Part shown: positions 26,702 to 34,189 of the stretch, piece by piece
Position numbering within the stretch: the stretch's first letter is position 1
How the letters are laid out: every line of letters begins with the position of its first letter
The notes under the pieces: model-generated
Databases searched by the model: none
What the model was told of the DNA's origin: nothing
What the model saw: the letters and a program-made list of their open reading frames with translations, nothing else
DNA from: Pseudomonadota bacterium
GTDB lineage: Bacteria; Myxococcota_A; Polyangia; Polyangiales; JAFGIB01
DNA: 34,189 bases
Assembly (NCBI GenBank): GCA_017881185.1
Contig: JADGRE010000038.1
Span: forward strand, 1 to 34,189
Direction: 5' to 3'
Position numbers and translations under genes: made by a program

Positions 26702-27349
26702 TTGGCTGCCAACCGTGGAACTTTCCTTTCCGGCAGCTCTCCAATACACACGTCTCCTTTGACGCCCGAAGACGCAGAACAACGGCTGCTCGAACGCCTG
26801 AAACGGCGTGACGAGGCCGCGTTCAACGCGCTGGTCGCCCTACATCAGGCCCCCGTCTACCGCCTGCTCGCGCGCATGCTCGGCGACGCCGCCGAAGCCG
26901 AAGACGTGGCCCAGGAAGTCTTCGTCACCGTGTTCAAGGCGCTCGACGGCTTTCGCGGCGACAGCAAGCTCTCGACCTGGATCCACCGCATCGCCACCAA
27001 CCACGCGCGCAATCGGCTCAAGTACCACGGCCGGCGCAAGCGCGGCGTGCAGCGGCCCATCGAGGAGGGCACCCAGGAGACCTCCGGCGCACCCGAGACC
27101 GGGTCGCGGCTGGCGCGGCCGGATCAAGCGCTCGAAGGCCAGCAAGCCGAGAACAACATCCAGCTCGCGCTCGGCAGCCTCGACGAGGAGCAACGCACGC
27201 TGATCGTGCTGCGCGACCTCGAGCACATGTCGTATGAAGAGATCCAAGAGCTCACGGGCTTGCCGAGCGGCACCGTCAAGAGCCGCTTGCATCGCGCGCG
27301 CATGGCGCTGCATCAGAAGTACCTCGAGCTGTCGGAGGGCAAAGCGTGA
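26702..27349 (+). CDS. ECF RNA polymerase sigma factor (RpoE-like)
   Basis: This protein of up to 215 residues has sigma region 2 (about 37-108: FNALVALHQAPVYRLLARML, then EAEDVAQEVFVTVFKAL and STWIHRIATNHARNRLK). An acidic/Thr-rich linker follows, and then sigma region 4 (about 155-208: LDEEQRTLIVLRDLEHMSYE, then LPSGTVKSRLHRAR). It lacks regions 1 and 3, as in group IV sigmas, and directs RNA polymerase to stress or envelope promoters. No ATG is available. The TTG at 26702 (weak AGG upstream) or the TTG at 26759 would start it; conservation begins after the second. The 3' end overlaps the anti-sigma gene by 4 bp, implying translational coupling. Confidence 0.93.
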   Translation: MAANRGTFLSGSSPIHTSPLTPEDAEQRLLERLKRRDEAAFNALVALHQAPVYRLLARMLGDAAEAEDVAQEVFVTVFKALDGFRGDSKLSTWIHRIATNHARNRLKYHGRRKRGVQRPIEEGTQETSGAPETGSRLARPDQALEGQQAENNIQLALGSLDEEQRTLIVLRDLEHMSYEEIQELTGLPSGTVKSRLHRARMALHQKYLELSEGKA

Positions 27350-27717
27350 CGTCGGAGCAAGCCAGAGAGCTGTTCAGCGCAGCGCACGACGGCGAGCTGC
27401 CGGCGGCGGAGAAGCAGGCGTTCGACGCAGCGCTTGTAGCCGACGCGCAGCTTGCGCAGCAATACACGGCGTTTCGCGCAACACTCGGTGCCGCTCAGCG
27501 CTCGCTTGCGGAACCGGCAGCCCCACGCGACTTGCTGCCTGGGGTGCAGCGCCGCCTGCGCGCACGCAGTCGTGGGCGCTTCTACGCCGACAAGTTCGCC
27601 GAGCGTGCGGGGCGCGGTTGGTTCAACCCGTTCACACTCGCGCTGGCCACCGGCCTGCTCGTTGCGCTGGCGTGGCTCGCCTTCAGCTACCTGCAGGGCG
27701 CCGACCTGCGTCACTGA
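27346..27717 (+). CDS. Putative anti-sigma factor, single-pass membrane protein
   Basis: This 123-residue protein has a cytoplasmic N-terminal part (SEQARELFSAAHDGELPAAE, then KQAFDAALVAD) that follows the anti-sigma domain pattern, and one transmembrane helix at about 96-116 (TLALATGLLVALAWLAF). The zf-HC2-type His/Cys zinc ligands (HxxxCxxC) are missing: only one His is in place and no cysteine. It would therefore be a zinc-independent anti-sigma factor of the RseA type. The GTG start at 27346 lies in GTGA, overlapping the sigma stop. The overlap and membrane helix are the main evidence that it sequesters the ECF sigma at the inner membrane. Confidence 0.8.
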   Translation: MTSEQARELFSAAHDGELPAAEKQAFDAALVADAQLAQQYTAFRATLGAAQRSLAEPAAPRDLLPGVQRRLRARSRGRFYADKFAERAGRGWFNPFTLALATGLLVALAWLAFSYLQGADLRH

Positions 27718-27790
27718 AAGCTGCGTCACCCTGCGCTGAACGCCCCGCGTGCGCTTGACGAGCCCTGGTCGCGGCTTTCAAGCTCGACAC

Positions 27791-28525
27791 ATGCGAGCGC
27801 ATTGTGGGGTGTTGGTGCCGTGCCTGTGCGCGTGTTTGGTTGCGTGTGGGGGCCCGAAGCAACCGCCGTTGTTGGTGCGGCTCGGTGATGCTGGCGCCGG
27901 CATGCAAGTCGACGCCCGCGTGCATGTGCCGCAGGTCGACAGCGATCACGACGGTGTGTGCGACGCCACCGAGCAGATGTTCGGCAGCAACCCGCAAGCG
28001 GCCGACAGCGACCACGACGGCTTCCCCGACTTCGTCGAAGTCGCTACCGGCTTCGATCCGACCGACCCCACGGTCCCAGGCCCCGATCAAGTGGCTTTCA
28101 TGACCGCGAAGTCCCAGGCCAGCGTCGACCTCGACGTGCGCAGCACGGTCGACAGCACCGGCGAAGGCCAAACGGGCTTCTTCGGGGCCTACCCCACGCT
28201 CGATCCGCAGCACCTGACCGCGTCCGACTTCCTGGTCAGCGGCATCGCCGTCGACGCTCAGCCACCCGACAACGTACGCAACATCGTTGCAGCTTCCGAG
28301 CGCTTCGGTTCCGTCACCGGCCATACGCGGCTGCGCTTCCGCTTGCACTTCGACTATCACGTCGACGTGCAGTTCAGCTGCGCCGAAGGCTTTTCCTTCA
28401 GCTACGGGGTGAAGAGCGACCTCGGGCAACAAGCCGGCCAGCGCGACTACCTGCTCGTGGTCGCACCCAAAGGCAGCGCGCAGCTCACGGCGGCGGACTA
28501 CTGCTTGCCCGCAACTTGCCTGTGA
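27791..28525 (+). CDS. Lipoprotein with thrombospondin type 3-like calcium repeats
   Basis: This 244-residue protein has a lipoprotein signal with lipobox LVAC (C19). Two calcium-binding repeats follow, DSDHDGVCDATEQ and DSDHDGFPDFVEV, with the DxDxDGxxD pattern of thrombospondin type 3/OmpA-linked modules. The C-terminal 150 residues form an unrecognised domain (STVDSTGEGQTGFFGAYPTL, then RLRFRLHFDYHVDVQFSC). It is probably a cell-envelope lipoprotein stabilised by calcium. I chose the ATG at 27791 because it gives a proper signal peptide; the frame opens 14 codons earlier. It converges on rpsU. There is no evidence of an operon with the anti-sigma gene 70 bases upstream, though both are on the plus strand. 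Confidence 0.83.
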   Translation: MRAHCGVLVPCLCACLVACGGPKQPPLLVRLGDAGAGMQVDARVHVPQVDSDHDGVCDATEQMFGSNPQAADSDHDGFPDFVEVATGFDPTDPTVPGPDQVAFMTAKSQASVDLDVRSTVDSTGEGQTGFFGAYPTLDPQHLTASDFLVSGIAVDAQPPDNVRNIVAASERFGSVTGHTRLRFRLHFDYHVDVQFSCAEGFSFSYGVKSDLGQQAGQRDYLLVVAPKGSAQLTAADYCLPATCL

Positions 28526-28551
28526 GCCACGCGGCTACACGCAGCTGCGTG

Positions 28552-28589
28552 CAGATCAGGTTACTCGGCTATTCGCCTAGCGTGATCTG
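28552..28589. terminator. Inverted repeat at the convergent lipoprotein/rpsU ends
   Basis: CAGATCA (28552-28558) pairs with TGATCTG (28583-28589) across 24 bases that include the rpsU stop codon. A 14-bp perfect palindrome, CACGCAGCTGCGTG (28538-28551), lies immediately to the left. There is no U-tract. Confidence 0.4.
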
Positions 28590-28796
28590 ACGCGCGCGCT
28601 TGCGACGACGACGCGCGGCTTCCGCTTCCTTCTTGCGGCGCTTGATCGACGGCTTCATGTAATGACGGCGACGCTTCAGCTCACGCAGGATGCCTTCGTT
28701 GGCCATCTTGCGCTTGAGGTGCTTGATCGCGCGATCGAGTCCGCGGTCACCGACCACGACCTCGACGGGCTTGCACTGTACGGTCTCTCCAACCAT
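28569..28796 (-). CDS. rpsU: 30S ribosomal protein S21
   Basis: This 75-residue basic protein matches S21. It has VGETVQCKPVEVVVGDRG at the start, LDRAIKHLKRKMANEGI in the middle, RRRHYMKPSIKRRKK, and an Arg/Lys-rich tail of RRRRKRAR type. S21 sits on the small-subunit platform near the anti-Shine-Dalgarno and helps initiation. The ATG at 28796 has GGAAGGA 8 bases upstream; an earlier in-frame ATG at 28817 would add seven residues without support. It is the only gene on the minus strand between the lipoprotein and the methyltransferase. Confidence 0.96.
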   Translation of the reverse strand: MVGETVQCKPVEVVVGDRGLDRAIKHLKRKMANEGILRELKRRRHYMKPSIKRRKKEAEAARRRRKRARQITLGE

Positions 28797-28962
28797 CGAA
28801 GCGTCCTTCCCAATCAAACGGGGCCGCTACCCTACACCAACTCGGCGCTCACGCAAGTACCCAGCACGACCCAGGTCTTCGCGGGCAAGAGGGCCTGGCG
28901 CGGGCGGGTTCGAGGCCACGGCCAAGGTGCCGCACCAGCAGTCCAAGCTGGTGGAATTATGG

Positions 28963-29163
28963 GTGTTTCTTGCCGAGCCCCGGGCCCGGCGTACGCTCTG
29001 CGGGAGGTCGGATCTGTCCAAGCACCGCGACCTCGGGCTGCTGCTGCTGCGTGTCGGCATCGGCGGGATGTTCGTCGCGTACGGCATGCCGAAGCTGCCC
29101 GGCGGCCCAGCGTTGTGGGAGCGCGTGGGTCACTCTTCCCGCCGCGTGCGCATCGGTCGCTAG
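28963..29163 (+). pseudogene. Truncated DoxX-family membrane protein fragment
   Basis: One plus-strand frame contains DLGLLLLRVGIGGMFVAYG followed by MPKLPGGPALWERVGHS, the conserved first transmembrane helix and loop of DoxX/DoxD-like proteins (LGLLLLRxGxGxxFxxHGxxKLxGGPxxW). The remaining three helices are absent. After GHS the frame runs through ten Arg/Ser-rich residues to a TAG at 29161. No other frame continues the family. A GGAGG at 29003-29007 lies before a CTG, and a GTG at 28963 is the earliest likely start. It is best read as a 5' gene fragment left by deletion. The rest of 28797-29188 shows nothing else I can support. Confidence 0.6.
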
Positions 29164-29188
29164 GCGCGTACCGTAGGCAGCCAGTGCG

Positions 29189-30031
29189 ATGAATCGACCA
29201 CCGCCAAGAGATCGGCCGCGCGGCGCGCGCAAACCTCACCACTCCACGCGACCCGATAGGAGCTTGCGTCCACCGGAGCGCCAAGCGAGTCGCCCGCAGA
29301 CTAGCGAAGCACCGCCACGGCGCTTCGAGCGCCCGCAGAAACCAGCGCTCAGTCCGCAGACCACCACACTCTGGGAGTATCCCTCGCAGCATTACGGTGA
29401 GAGCGAGCAGGGTGACAAGCGCTACGTGGGTGCAACGCCGTCGTATGTCATCTGGAACCTGCTGCAGCGCTACACGAAGCCGGGCGAGCTCGTCGTCGAT
29501 CCCATGTGCGGCTCGGGCACCACGCTGGACGTTGCACACGACACGGGGCGCCGCGCGCGCGGCTTCGATCTCGCACCGTTTCGCGACGACATCGAGCGTG
29601 CTGACGCGCGCAAGCTGCCGCTGCAAGATGGTGAGGCAGATCTGGTGTTCATCGACCCGCCGTACGGCGATCACATCGATTACTCCGAGGACCCAGCGTG
29701 CATCGGCAAGCTCAGCCCCTTCGACCCGCGCTTCTACGAAGAGCTGGGGCGCGTGCTGCGTGAGGCCGCGCGCGTGCTCAAGCCGGGCGGCGTGCTGGGC
29801 GTGTACGTGTGCGACTTCTTCAACAAGAAAGAAGGCTTCGCGCCCGTGGGCTTCGCGCTCTTCGATCAGATCGCGCAGCTGCTCGAGCCGGTCGACACCG
29901 TCGCCGTGGTGCGACACAACCGCACGCTCGACATGGGCAACTACCACAAGGCGGCGCAGGAGCAGAACTTCTTCCTGCGCGGCTTCAACTACCTGTTCAT
30001 CGCCAAGAAGCCCGAGCGCAAGCGCAAGTAG
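29189..30031 (+). CDS. Orphan amino-methyltransferase (N4/N6-type, DPPY)
   Basis: This 280-residue protein has a SAM motif DPMCGSGTT at 104-112 and the catalytic DPPY at 156-159, the signature of enzymes that methylate exocyclic amino groups of adenine or cytosine, or of guanine N2 in TRM11-like enzymes. A conserved-looking segment LWEYPSQHYG precedes the SAM domain. The first 55 residues are Arg/Pro-rich and probably disordered, which favours nucleic-acid binding. No restriction endonuclease is adjacent, so this is an orphan enzyme; DNA or RNA could be the target. Proximity to rpsU (divergent) hints at, but does not show, an RNA role. The ATG at 29189 has only a weak AGG upstream. Confidence 0.85.
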   Translation: MNRPPPRDRPRGARKPHHSTRPDRSLRPPERQASRPQTSEAPPRRFERPQKPALSPQTTTLWEYPSQHYGESEQGDKRYVGATPSYVIWNLLQRYTKPGELVVDPMCGSGTTLDVAHDTGRRARGFDLAPFRDDIERADARKLPLQDGEADLVFIDPPYGDHIDYSEDPACIGKLSPFDPRFYEELGRVLREAARVLKPGGVLGVYVCDFFNKKEGFAPVGFALFDQIAQLLEPVDTVAVVRHNRTLDMGNYHKAAQEQNFFLRGFNYLFIAKKPERKRK

Positions 30032-30053
30032 CGCACGGCGCGCGGCGGCGCAA

Positions 30054-30842
30054 TTACGAGAGCAGGCGTGTGCGGATGATGCGGTGCGCCCACCACAAGA
30101 GGCCGAGCGACATCCCGAGCACGTACGCTGCGTCCCACGCGAGCATGCCGAGTGATTGGCCCGCGCTGCCACCACCGTGGAACGCGAAGCGCGCCAACCG
30201 CACTGGATGCAAGAGCGGCAGCGCTTCGGCCACCGTCAGCCACACGCCCGACAGGCGTTCTTCGATGGGGAAGAACACGTCGGAGAACAAGAACAGCGGC
30301 GTGAGGAACAGGGTGAAGTAGTAGCTGAAGAGATCGATGCTGCCGACGCGCAGCGTGAAGGCAAGCCCGAGCGCCGAGAACAGCAAGCCCGACAGGGGAA
30401 TCACCGGCAACACGCGCAGCGCTTGCAGCGGGCTCGCGAGCCCCAAGCCCAGCGCGACCAACACGAAGATGCCGCCGTACATGCAGGCGCGGATCAGCGC
30501 CCAGAGCAGCTCGCCGATCAAGATATCGTCGGGCTCGACCGGTGTGGTGAGCATCGCCGCGTACATCTTCTCGTAGTGCATCCGCACGTACACGTTGTAG
30601 GTCACCTCGAAGCTGGCGCCGTTCATGGCGGAGACGCAGATCAGACCGGGCACCAGAAACTCCACGTAGGAGACGCCGCGCATCTTGCTGACGTAGGCGC
30701 CCACGCCAAGACCAATGGACCACAGGTAGAACACCGGCTCGAAGAAGTTCGGCAAGATGCTCAGCATCCAGGTGCGCCGGTACATGGTGGCGTTGCGATG
30801 CGTGACCGAGAGGGCGTGCGGCAGTGAGATGCGCTTGTTCAT
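30054..30842 (-). CDS. ABC-2 type permease, NodJ-like
   Basis: This 262-residue membrane protein has about six transmembrane helices and the ABC-2/NodJ pattern. The features are FFEPVFYLWSIGLGVGAYV, then FLVPGLICVSAMNGASFEVT with YVRMHYEKMYAAMLTTPVEP, and the C-terminal SDVFFPIEERLSGVW with LLHPVRLARF. It forms the channel of an exporter with the ATPase encoded immediately upstream. NodJ relatives export lipo-oligosaccharides, and DrrB relatives export drugs; the substrate here is unknown. The ATG (30842) overlaps the ATPase stop by 4 bases, so the two are translationally coupled. The gene ends facing the methyltransferase. Confidence 0.92.
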   Translation of the reverse strand: MNKRISLPHALSVTHRNATMYRRTWMLSILPNFFEPVFYLWSIGLGVGAYVSKMRGVSYVEFLVPGLICVSAMNGASFEVTYNVYVRMHYEKMYAAMLTTPVEPDDILIGELLWALIRACMYGGIFVLVALGLGLASPLQALRVLPVIPLSGLLFSALGLAFTLRVGSIDLFSYYFTLFLTPLFLFSDVFFPIEERLSGVWLTVAEALPLLHPVRLARFAFHGGGSAGQSLGMLAWDAAYVLGMSLGLLWWAHRIIRTRLLS

Positions 30843-31759
30843 GCGCCGGCCTCCAGGCGCGTGCCCGTCTGTGCGAGGAACACGTCTTCCAAGTTTGCAG
30901 GGCGCATCACGAACGGGCGCAGCGGATCGAGCTGGTGCAGGCGTTGCACGAGCGGCGAGACGTCGGCGCCGTACACGAGCAGTCGTGCACCCGCGCGCAG
31001 CTTGCCGAGGCTGCCGAAACCGTCGAGCAGCTGGTGCTCTTCGGCGGCGGTGCAATCTACTTCGAAGGCATCTTTGCCCACGCGTTCGGCGATGAGCTGT
31101 TTGGGCGAGCCCTGACACACAGCGCCGCCCTGGCTCATGATCACCACGTAGTCGCACAAGCGCTCGGCTTCATCCATGTAGTGTGTCGTCAGCAGCACCG
31201 TCTTGCCGTTGGCCTTCAGCTCGCGGACCTTGGTCCACAGCGACAAGCGCACCGCGGGATCGAGCCCGGTCGTGGGCTCGTCGAGGATCAGCAGCTCGGG
31301 TTCGTTGATCAGCGACATGGCGATGGCCAGCCGCCGCTTGAAGCCGCCCGACAGAGCGATGACCGGAATGTCCGCGTGCGAGCCGAGCTCGAGGTAGTCC
31401 ACCAGCTGGGCAATACGCTGCGACAGCAACGGCTCGCGCAGCAGATAGTAGCGACCGAACACCCGCAGGTTCTCGACCGGCGAGAGCGCGTCGATCATCA
31501 CGTTGTCTTGCAGCGTGACGCCAAGGCGTGCGCGTACGGCGCGGCTCTCGCTGGCCACATCGAGGCCGAACACGTGCACGCAGCCGCTGCTGGGCGCGGT
31601 CACCCCGTAAATCATGCGCAGCGACGTGCTTTTTCCCGCGCCGTTGGGACCGAGCAAGCCGAAGCACTGGCCGGCGCGCACTTGCAGGCTCAGCTCGTGC
31701 ACGACCTCGCGCGAGTCGTAGTGCTTGGAGACCTTGCTGACATCGACGACGATCGACAT
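30839..31759 (-). CDS. ABC transporter ATP-binding protein, NodI-like
   Basis: This 306-residue nucleotide-binding subunit has Walker A GPNGAGKST at 37-45, signature LSGGF at 136-140, Walker B ILDEP at 158-162 and a switch histidine in LLTTHYMDEAE. The C-terminal extension after residue 215 is typical of NodI/DrrA exporter ATPases. It powers the ABC-2 permease encoded by the overlapping downstream gene. I chose the ATG at 31759 because the ABC domain starts within ten residues of it; the frame remains open far upstream into the divergent regulator without similarity. The divergent regulator gene 90 bases away could control this operon, although no operator is visible. Confidence 0.94.
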   Translation of the reverse strand: MSIVVDVSKVSKHYDSREVVHELSLQVRAGQCFGLLGPNGAGKSTSLRMIYGVTAPSSGCVHVFGLDVASESRAVRARLGVTLQDNVMIDALSPVENLRVFGRYYLLREPLLSQRIAQLVDYLELGSHADIPVIALSGGFKRRLAIAMSLINEPELLILDEPTTGLDPAVRLSLWTKVRELKANGKTVLLTTHYMDEAERLCDYVVIMSQGGAVCQGSPKQLIAERVGKDAFEVDCTAAEEHQLLDGFGSLGKLRAGARLLVYGADVSPLVQRLHQLDPLRPFVMRPANLEDVFLAQTGTRLEAGA

Positions 31760-31849
31760 GGGCGCGCGCCATGCTAGCACCGAAGCCGCGCGCGGCGGCA
31801 GACAGCACTTGCGACAAGGTGTATGGTCGCCGCAGGAGAGACGGCCTCC

Positions 31850-33814
31850 ATGAGCGAACGGGGGAGAATCAGAGCGCTGCCCACTATCGATGAGGGGCGC
31901 GGGCAACGCATCACGTCGTTCCAGAGCGGCGTGCACCCGATCGATGCCGGTCCCGGCGCGGTCACGGGTGCAGCGTCTGCGACCGCATTGACGGTTGGCA
32001 TGGCGGCCGGACCGCGCTTCTTGCGCGTGTTCCGTTTCGCCGATTTCGTCGCGGACGAGCGACAGTTTCAGTTGCGCCGTCTTGCCGAGCCGGTGGCCGT
32101 GCAGCCGAAGGTGCTCGAGCTCATCTTCTACCTGCTGCGACACCGCGACCGCGTGGTTACCAAGGCCGAGCTCTTCGAGAGCCTATGGTCGGGCGTGGTC
32201 GTGACCGGCGCTTCCTTGCTTTACGCCGTGAAGGAAGCACGCAAGGTGCTCGGCGACGATGCTCAAGCTCCGCGCTTCGTCAGCAACGTGCGCGGGCGCG
32301 GCTATCGCTTCATCGCATCCGTCGAAGAAGGCACGGGACCGCTCCTGCGTCGCAAGGCGCTCGCCTCGCGCGAGCCGCACGAACAAACTGCAGCGCCCAT
32401 GCGCTTCGGTGTGCCGCTGGTCGGTCGCGAAGAGGTGATGGCACGACTGCGTGTGCACTTCGCACAAGCCATGCAAGGCCAAGCGGTTGCGCTGATGCTC
32501 AGCGGCGATCCCGGCATCGGCAAGACGCGCATTGCAGAAGAAGTGGCAGCGTACGTGCGCGCTCAGGGTGCAGGCGTGCTCTTCGGTCGTTGCTCCGAGG
32601 TCGAAGGTGCCCCGCCGTTCTGGCCGTGGGTGCAAGTGATTCGCGCTTACCTGGCGCAGCACGACCTCAAGCACGCCAAGCGCGCGATGGCAGCAGGTGC
32701 GAGCGACATCGCGGCGATCGTGCCGGAGCTGCGCGAGCTGTGGAGCGACTTTGCCGTCAGTGCGCCGATCGAGAGCGTGCAGGCACGCTTTCGCGTATTC
32801 GATGCCATTGCGACCTTCCTGCGCAACGCCGCGGAGCGCCAGCCGCTGGCCATCGTCATCGACGACGTGCAGTGCGCCGATGCGCCGTCGCTCTTGCTGC
32901 TCCAGTATCTGGTGAGTCAGCTCGCAAACGAGCGTGTGCTGCTGCTGTGCGTCGGTCGGCGTGCTGCAGTGGCGCAGAACGAGACGCTGGTGCAGATCAG
33001 CAACGAGATCGCGCGTCGCGACCCGGGCCGGCATCTCGAGCTCCAAGGCCTGACGGCTGCCGAGATCGGGCGCCTGGTGTTCGAGACCACGGGCAAGAGC
33101 GCGTCGGAGCTCATGATTGGGCGGCTCTCGGAGCTCACCGCTGGAAATCCGCTGTTCTTGACGCAGGTGCTTCACGTGCTGTCCGCCGAGGGTCGGCTCG
33201 CGCAGCTGGAAACCGTAACGCTCGGTTCTGGCAAGTTGCCGGTCGGTGTCACCGAAGGCTTGTCACACTATCTGGATTTTCTCGCCGAGCCGGTGCGCCG
33301 CGTGCTGGCGATTGCAGCGGTGTTCGGTCGAGAGTTCTCGGCGGCCCCGATCGCGGCAGTCAGTGGTCTCGGCTACGAGCTCGTCCTCGAATGTCTGGGT
33401 GAAGCTGTCCGCTGGCGCGTGCTCGGTGAAGCCGTCGAGATCGAGGGCCCGTATCGCTTCGCGCACGTGCTGATGCGGGACGTGCTGTACACCCGACTCA
33501 ATCCGGCCGAGCGTGTGCGCTTGCATCGCGAGGCGGCAGAAGCGCTGCTCACGCACTACGACGGCGCTGTAGAGCCACCAGTGGCGCAGTTGGCGCACCA
33601 CTTTCTGGAAGCCGCTGGCCCTGGTGACAGCACACGAGCCATGACCTTCGCGCTCGTTGCAGCACACAGCGCCGTGGAGCGCGCGGCATACGAGGAGGCT
33701 TGTGCGCTGTGCGTCCGCGCGTTGCATGTCGCCGCGGCCCACGGTGCCGACCCGGCACAACGCGCTGCGCTCACGGAGCTCCACGCGGACACGCAGGCGC
33801 GCTTGCAAGGCTAA
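31850..33814 (+). CDS. Winged-helix (OmpR/CadC-type) AAA ATPase transcriptional regulator
   Basis: This protein of about 654 residues has three parts. An unconserved N-terminal stretch (1 to about 50) is followed by a Trans_reg_C winged helix (about 55-150, with LLRHRDRVVTKAELFESLW and the closing FVSNVRGRGYRFIASV). A STAND/AAA_16 ATPase follows, with Walker A GDPGIGKTR at about 219-227 and Walker B IVIDDVQ near 336-342. The last 60 residues begin a TPR-like helical region (YEEACALCVRALHVAAAHG) that stops early. Family members usually continue with many TPRs, so this one may be C-terminally truncated. The ATG at 31850 has AGGAG 11 bases upstream; ATGs at 31823 and 32000 are alternatives. It is divergent from the ABC exporter. 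Confidence 0.85.
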   Translation: MSERGRIRALPTIDEGRGQRITSFQSGVHPIDAGPGAVTGAASATALTVGMAAGPRFLRVFRFADFVADERQFQLRRLAEPVAVQPKVLELIFYLLRHRDRVVTKAELFESLWSGVVVTGASLLYAVKEARKVLGDDAQAPRFVSNVRGRGYRFIASVEEGTGPLLRRKALASREPHEQTAAPMRFGVPLVGREEVMARLRVHFAQAMQGQAVALMLSGDPGIGKTRIAEEVAAYVRAQGAGVLFGRCSEVEGAPPFWPWVQVIRAYLAQHDLKHAKRAMAAGASDIAAIVPELRELWSDFAVSAPIESVQARFRVFDAIATFLRNAAERQPLAIVIDDVQCADAPSLLLLQYLVSQLANERVLLLCVGRRAAVAQNETLVQISNEIARRDPGRHLELQGLTAAEIGRLVFETTGKSASELMIGRLSELTAGNPLFLTQVLHVLSAEGRLAQLETVTLGSGKLPVGVTEGLSHYLDFLAEPVRRVLAIAAVFGREFSAAPIAAVSGLGYELVLECLGEAVRWRVLGEAVEIEGPYRFAHVLMRDVLYTRLNPAERVRLHREAAEALLTHYDGAVEPPVAQLAHHFLEAAGPGDSTRAMTFALVAAHSAVERAAYEEACALCVRALHVAAAHGADPAQRAALTELHADTQARLQG

Positions 33815-33851
33815 CGGGACGGTCCAAGGCGCAGCATCACGAGCTGCGCTT

Positions 33852-34181
33852 TCAAGACCGGGGCAGGACTTCTGCGCCGCTCACTCCGAGATGATGATCG
33901 GTCGACCAGACGAGCTTGATCTTGTGGTGCTCAAGGTGCACCAGGCTCGATGCGTCGGTGTACGACAGCTTCGTGCCGCGAAATCGATCGAGCATCTTCA
34001 CGACCGCTTTGTGATGCTCCTGCGTTGCGTGGGCTTCAGCTACGAAGACCCGCCCGAGGTCGGTAGGTGGTCGGTAGGTCGCGGTAACTGGGGTCTGGGT
34101 CGACGAGTGGAGCTCACGCGTCGAAGACCACGTGCAAGCGATTGCGGCACTCCCGACGGACACTCCAACTTGCGGCATCAA
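33852..34181 (-). pseudogene. PIN-domain (VapC-like) remnant
   Basis: The C-terminal 55 residues of this 109-codon frame (EHHKAVVKMLDRF, then KLSYTDASSLVHL, VWSTDHHLGVSGAEVLPR) match the last third of VapC-type PIN nucleases. They include the SYTDASS aspartate and the later acidic position in STDHHL. The first acidic residues of the PIN active site (an N-terminal VDTS-type segment) are not found, and the first 50 residues look non-coding. An 11-bp tandem duplication (34058-34079) lies in this part. It is probably a broken toxin gene; an intact start outside the window on another frame cannot be excluded. No antitoxin is visible. Confidence 0.5.
34058..34079. repeat. Perfect 11-bp tandem duplication
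   Basis: GGTCGGTAGGT occurs twice in direct succession inside the PIN-domain remnant frame. Eleven is not a multiple of three, so the duplication would shift a reading frame. Confidence 0.85.
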
Positions 34182-34189
34182 GACCGCGC

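Overview
The window is a high-GC segment of a Gram-negative chromosome. It most likely comes from a myxobacterium or a close relative (Myxococcota/Polyangia type). The grounds are D/H/A/G-rich lipoproteins, a DUF1592-DUF1552 gene pair with lipoprotein and Tat signals, tail-fibre-like repetitive secreted proteins, and a winged-helix/AAA regulator. This placement is inference from gene content; no rRNA or tRNA gene is visible.

Layout. Positions 1-112 hold part of a dispersed palindromic repeat, followed by an MBL-fold class-II cyclic-nucleotide phosphodiesterase (-), a YfhL-type ferredoxin (+), a frameshifted gene remnant (-) and a zinc-ribbon membrane protein (-). aspS (+) converges on mobA (-). 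Then come a METTL9-like methyltransferase and a polytopic membrane protein (+), clpB (+), the DUF1592 lipoprotein/DUF1552 Tat pair (+), a DUF3025 protein (+), and a small lipoprotein followed by a repetitive secreted protein (+). A dnaJ-like gene and an orphan type III secretion/FliI-type ATPase form a minus-strand pair, followed by an RluA pseudouridine synthase (+).

Positions 20972-25479 are the replication-initiation locus: recF, dnaN and dnaA on the minus strand. Two non-coding stretches there carry origin-like signals. The dnaA-dnaN gap has a near-consensus DnaA box and a four-run G-quadruplex motif. The region upstream of dnaA has three DnaA-box-like 9-mers exactly 11 bp apart and several T tracts.

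To the right are an outer-membrane-type protein, a second and complete copy of the palindromic repeat (159 bp), an ECF sigma factor/anti-sigma pair, a calcium-repeat lipoprotein, rpsU (-), a truncated DoxX fragment, an orphan amino-methyltransferase (+), and a NodIJ-like ABC exporter (-). The window ends with a winged-helix/AAA regulator (+) that looks short at its C-terminus and a PIN-domain remnant (-).

The least explained signals are the two-copy palindromic element lying 3' of unrelated genes, the bacterial METTL9 homologue, the secretion ATPase paired with a DnaJ chaperone, the structured origin region, and inverted repeats that bridge the stop codons of four of the five intact convergent gene pairs.
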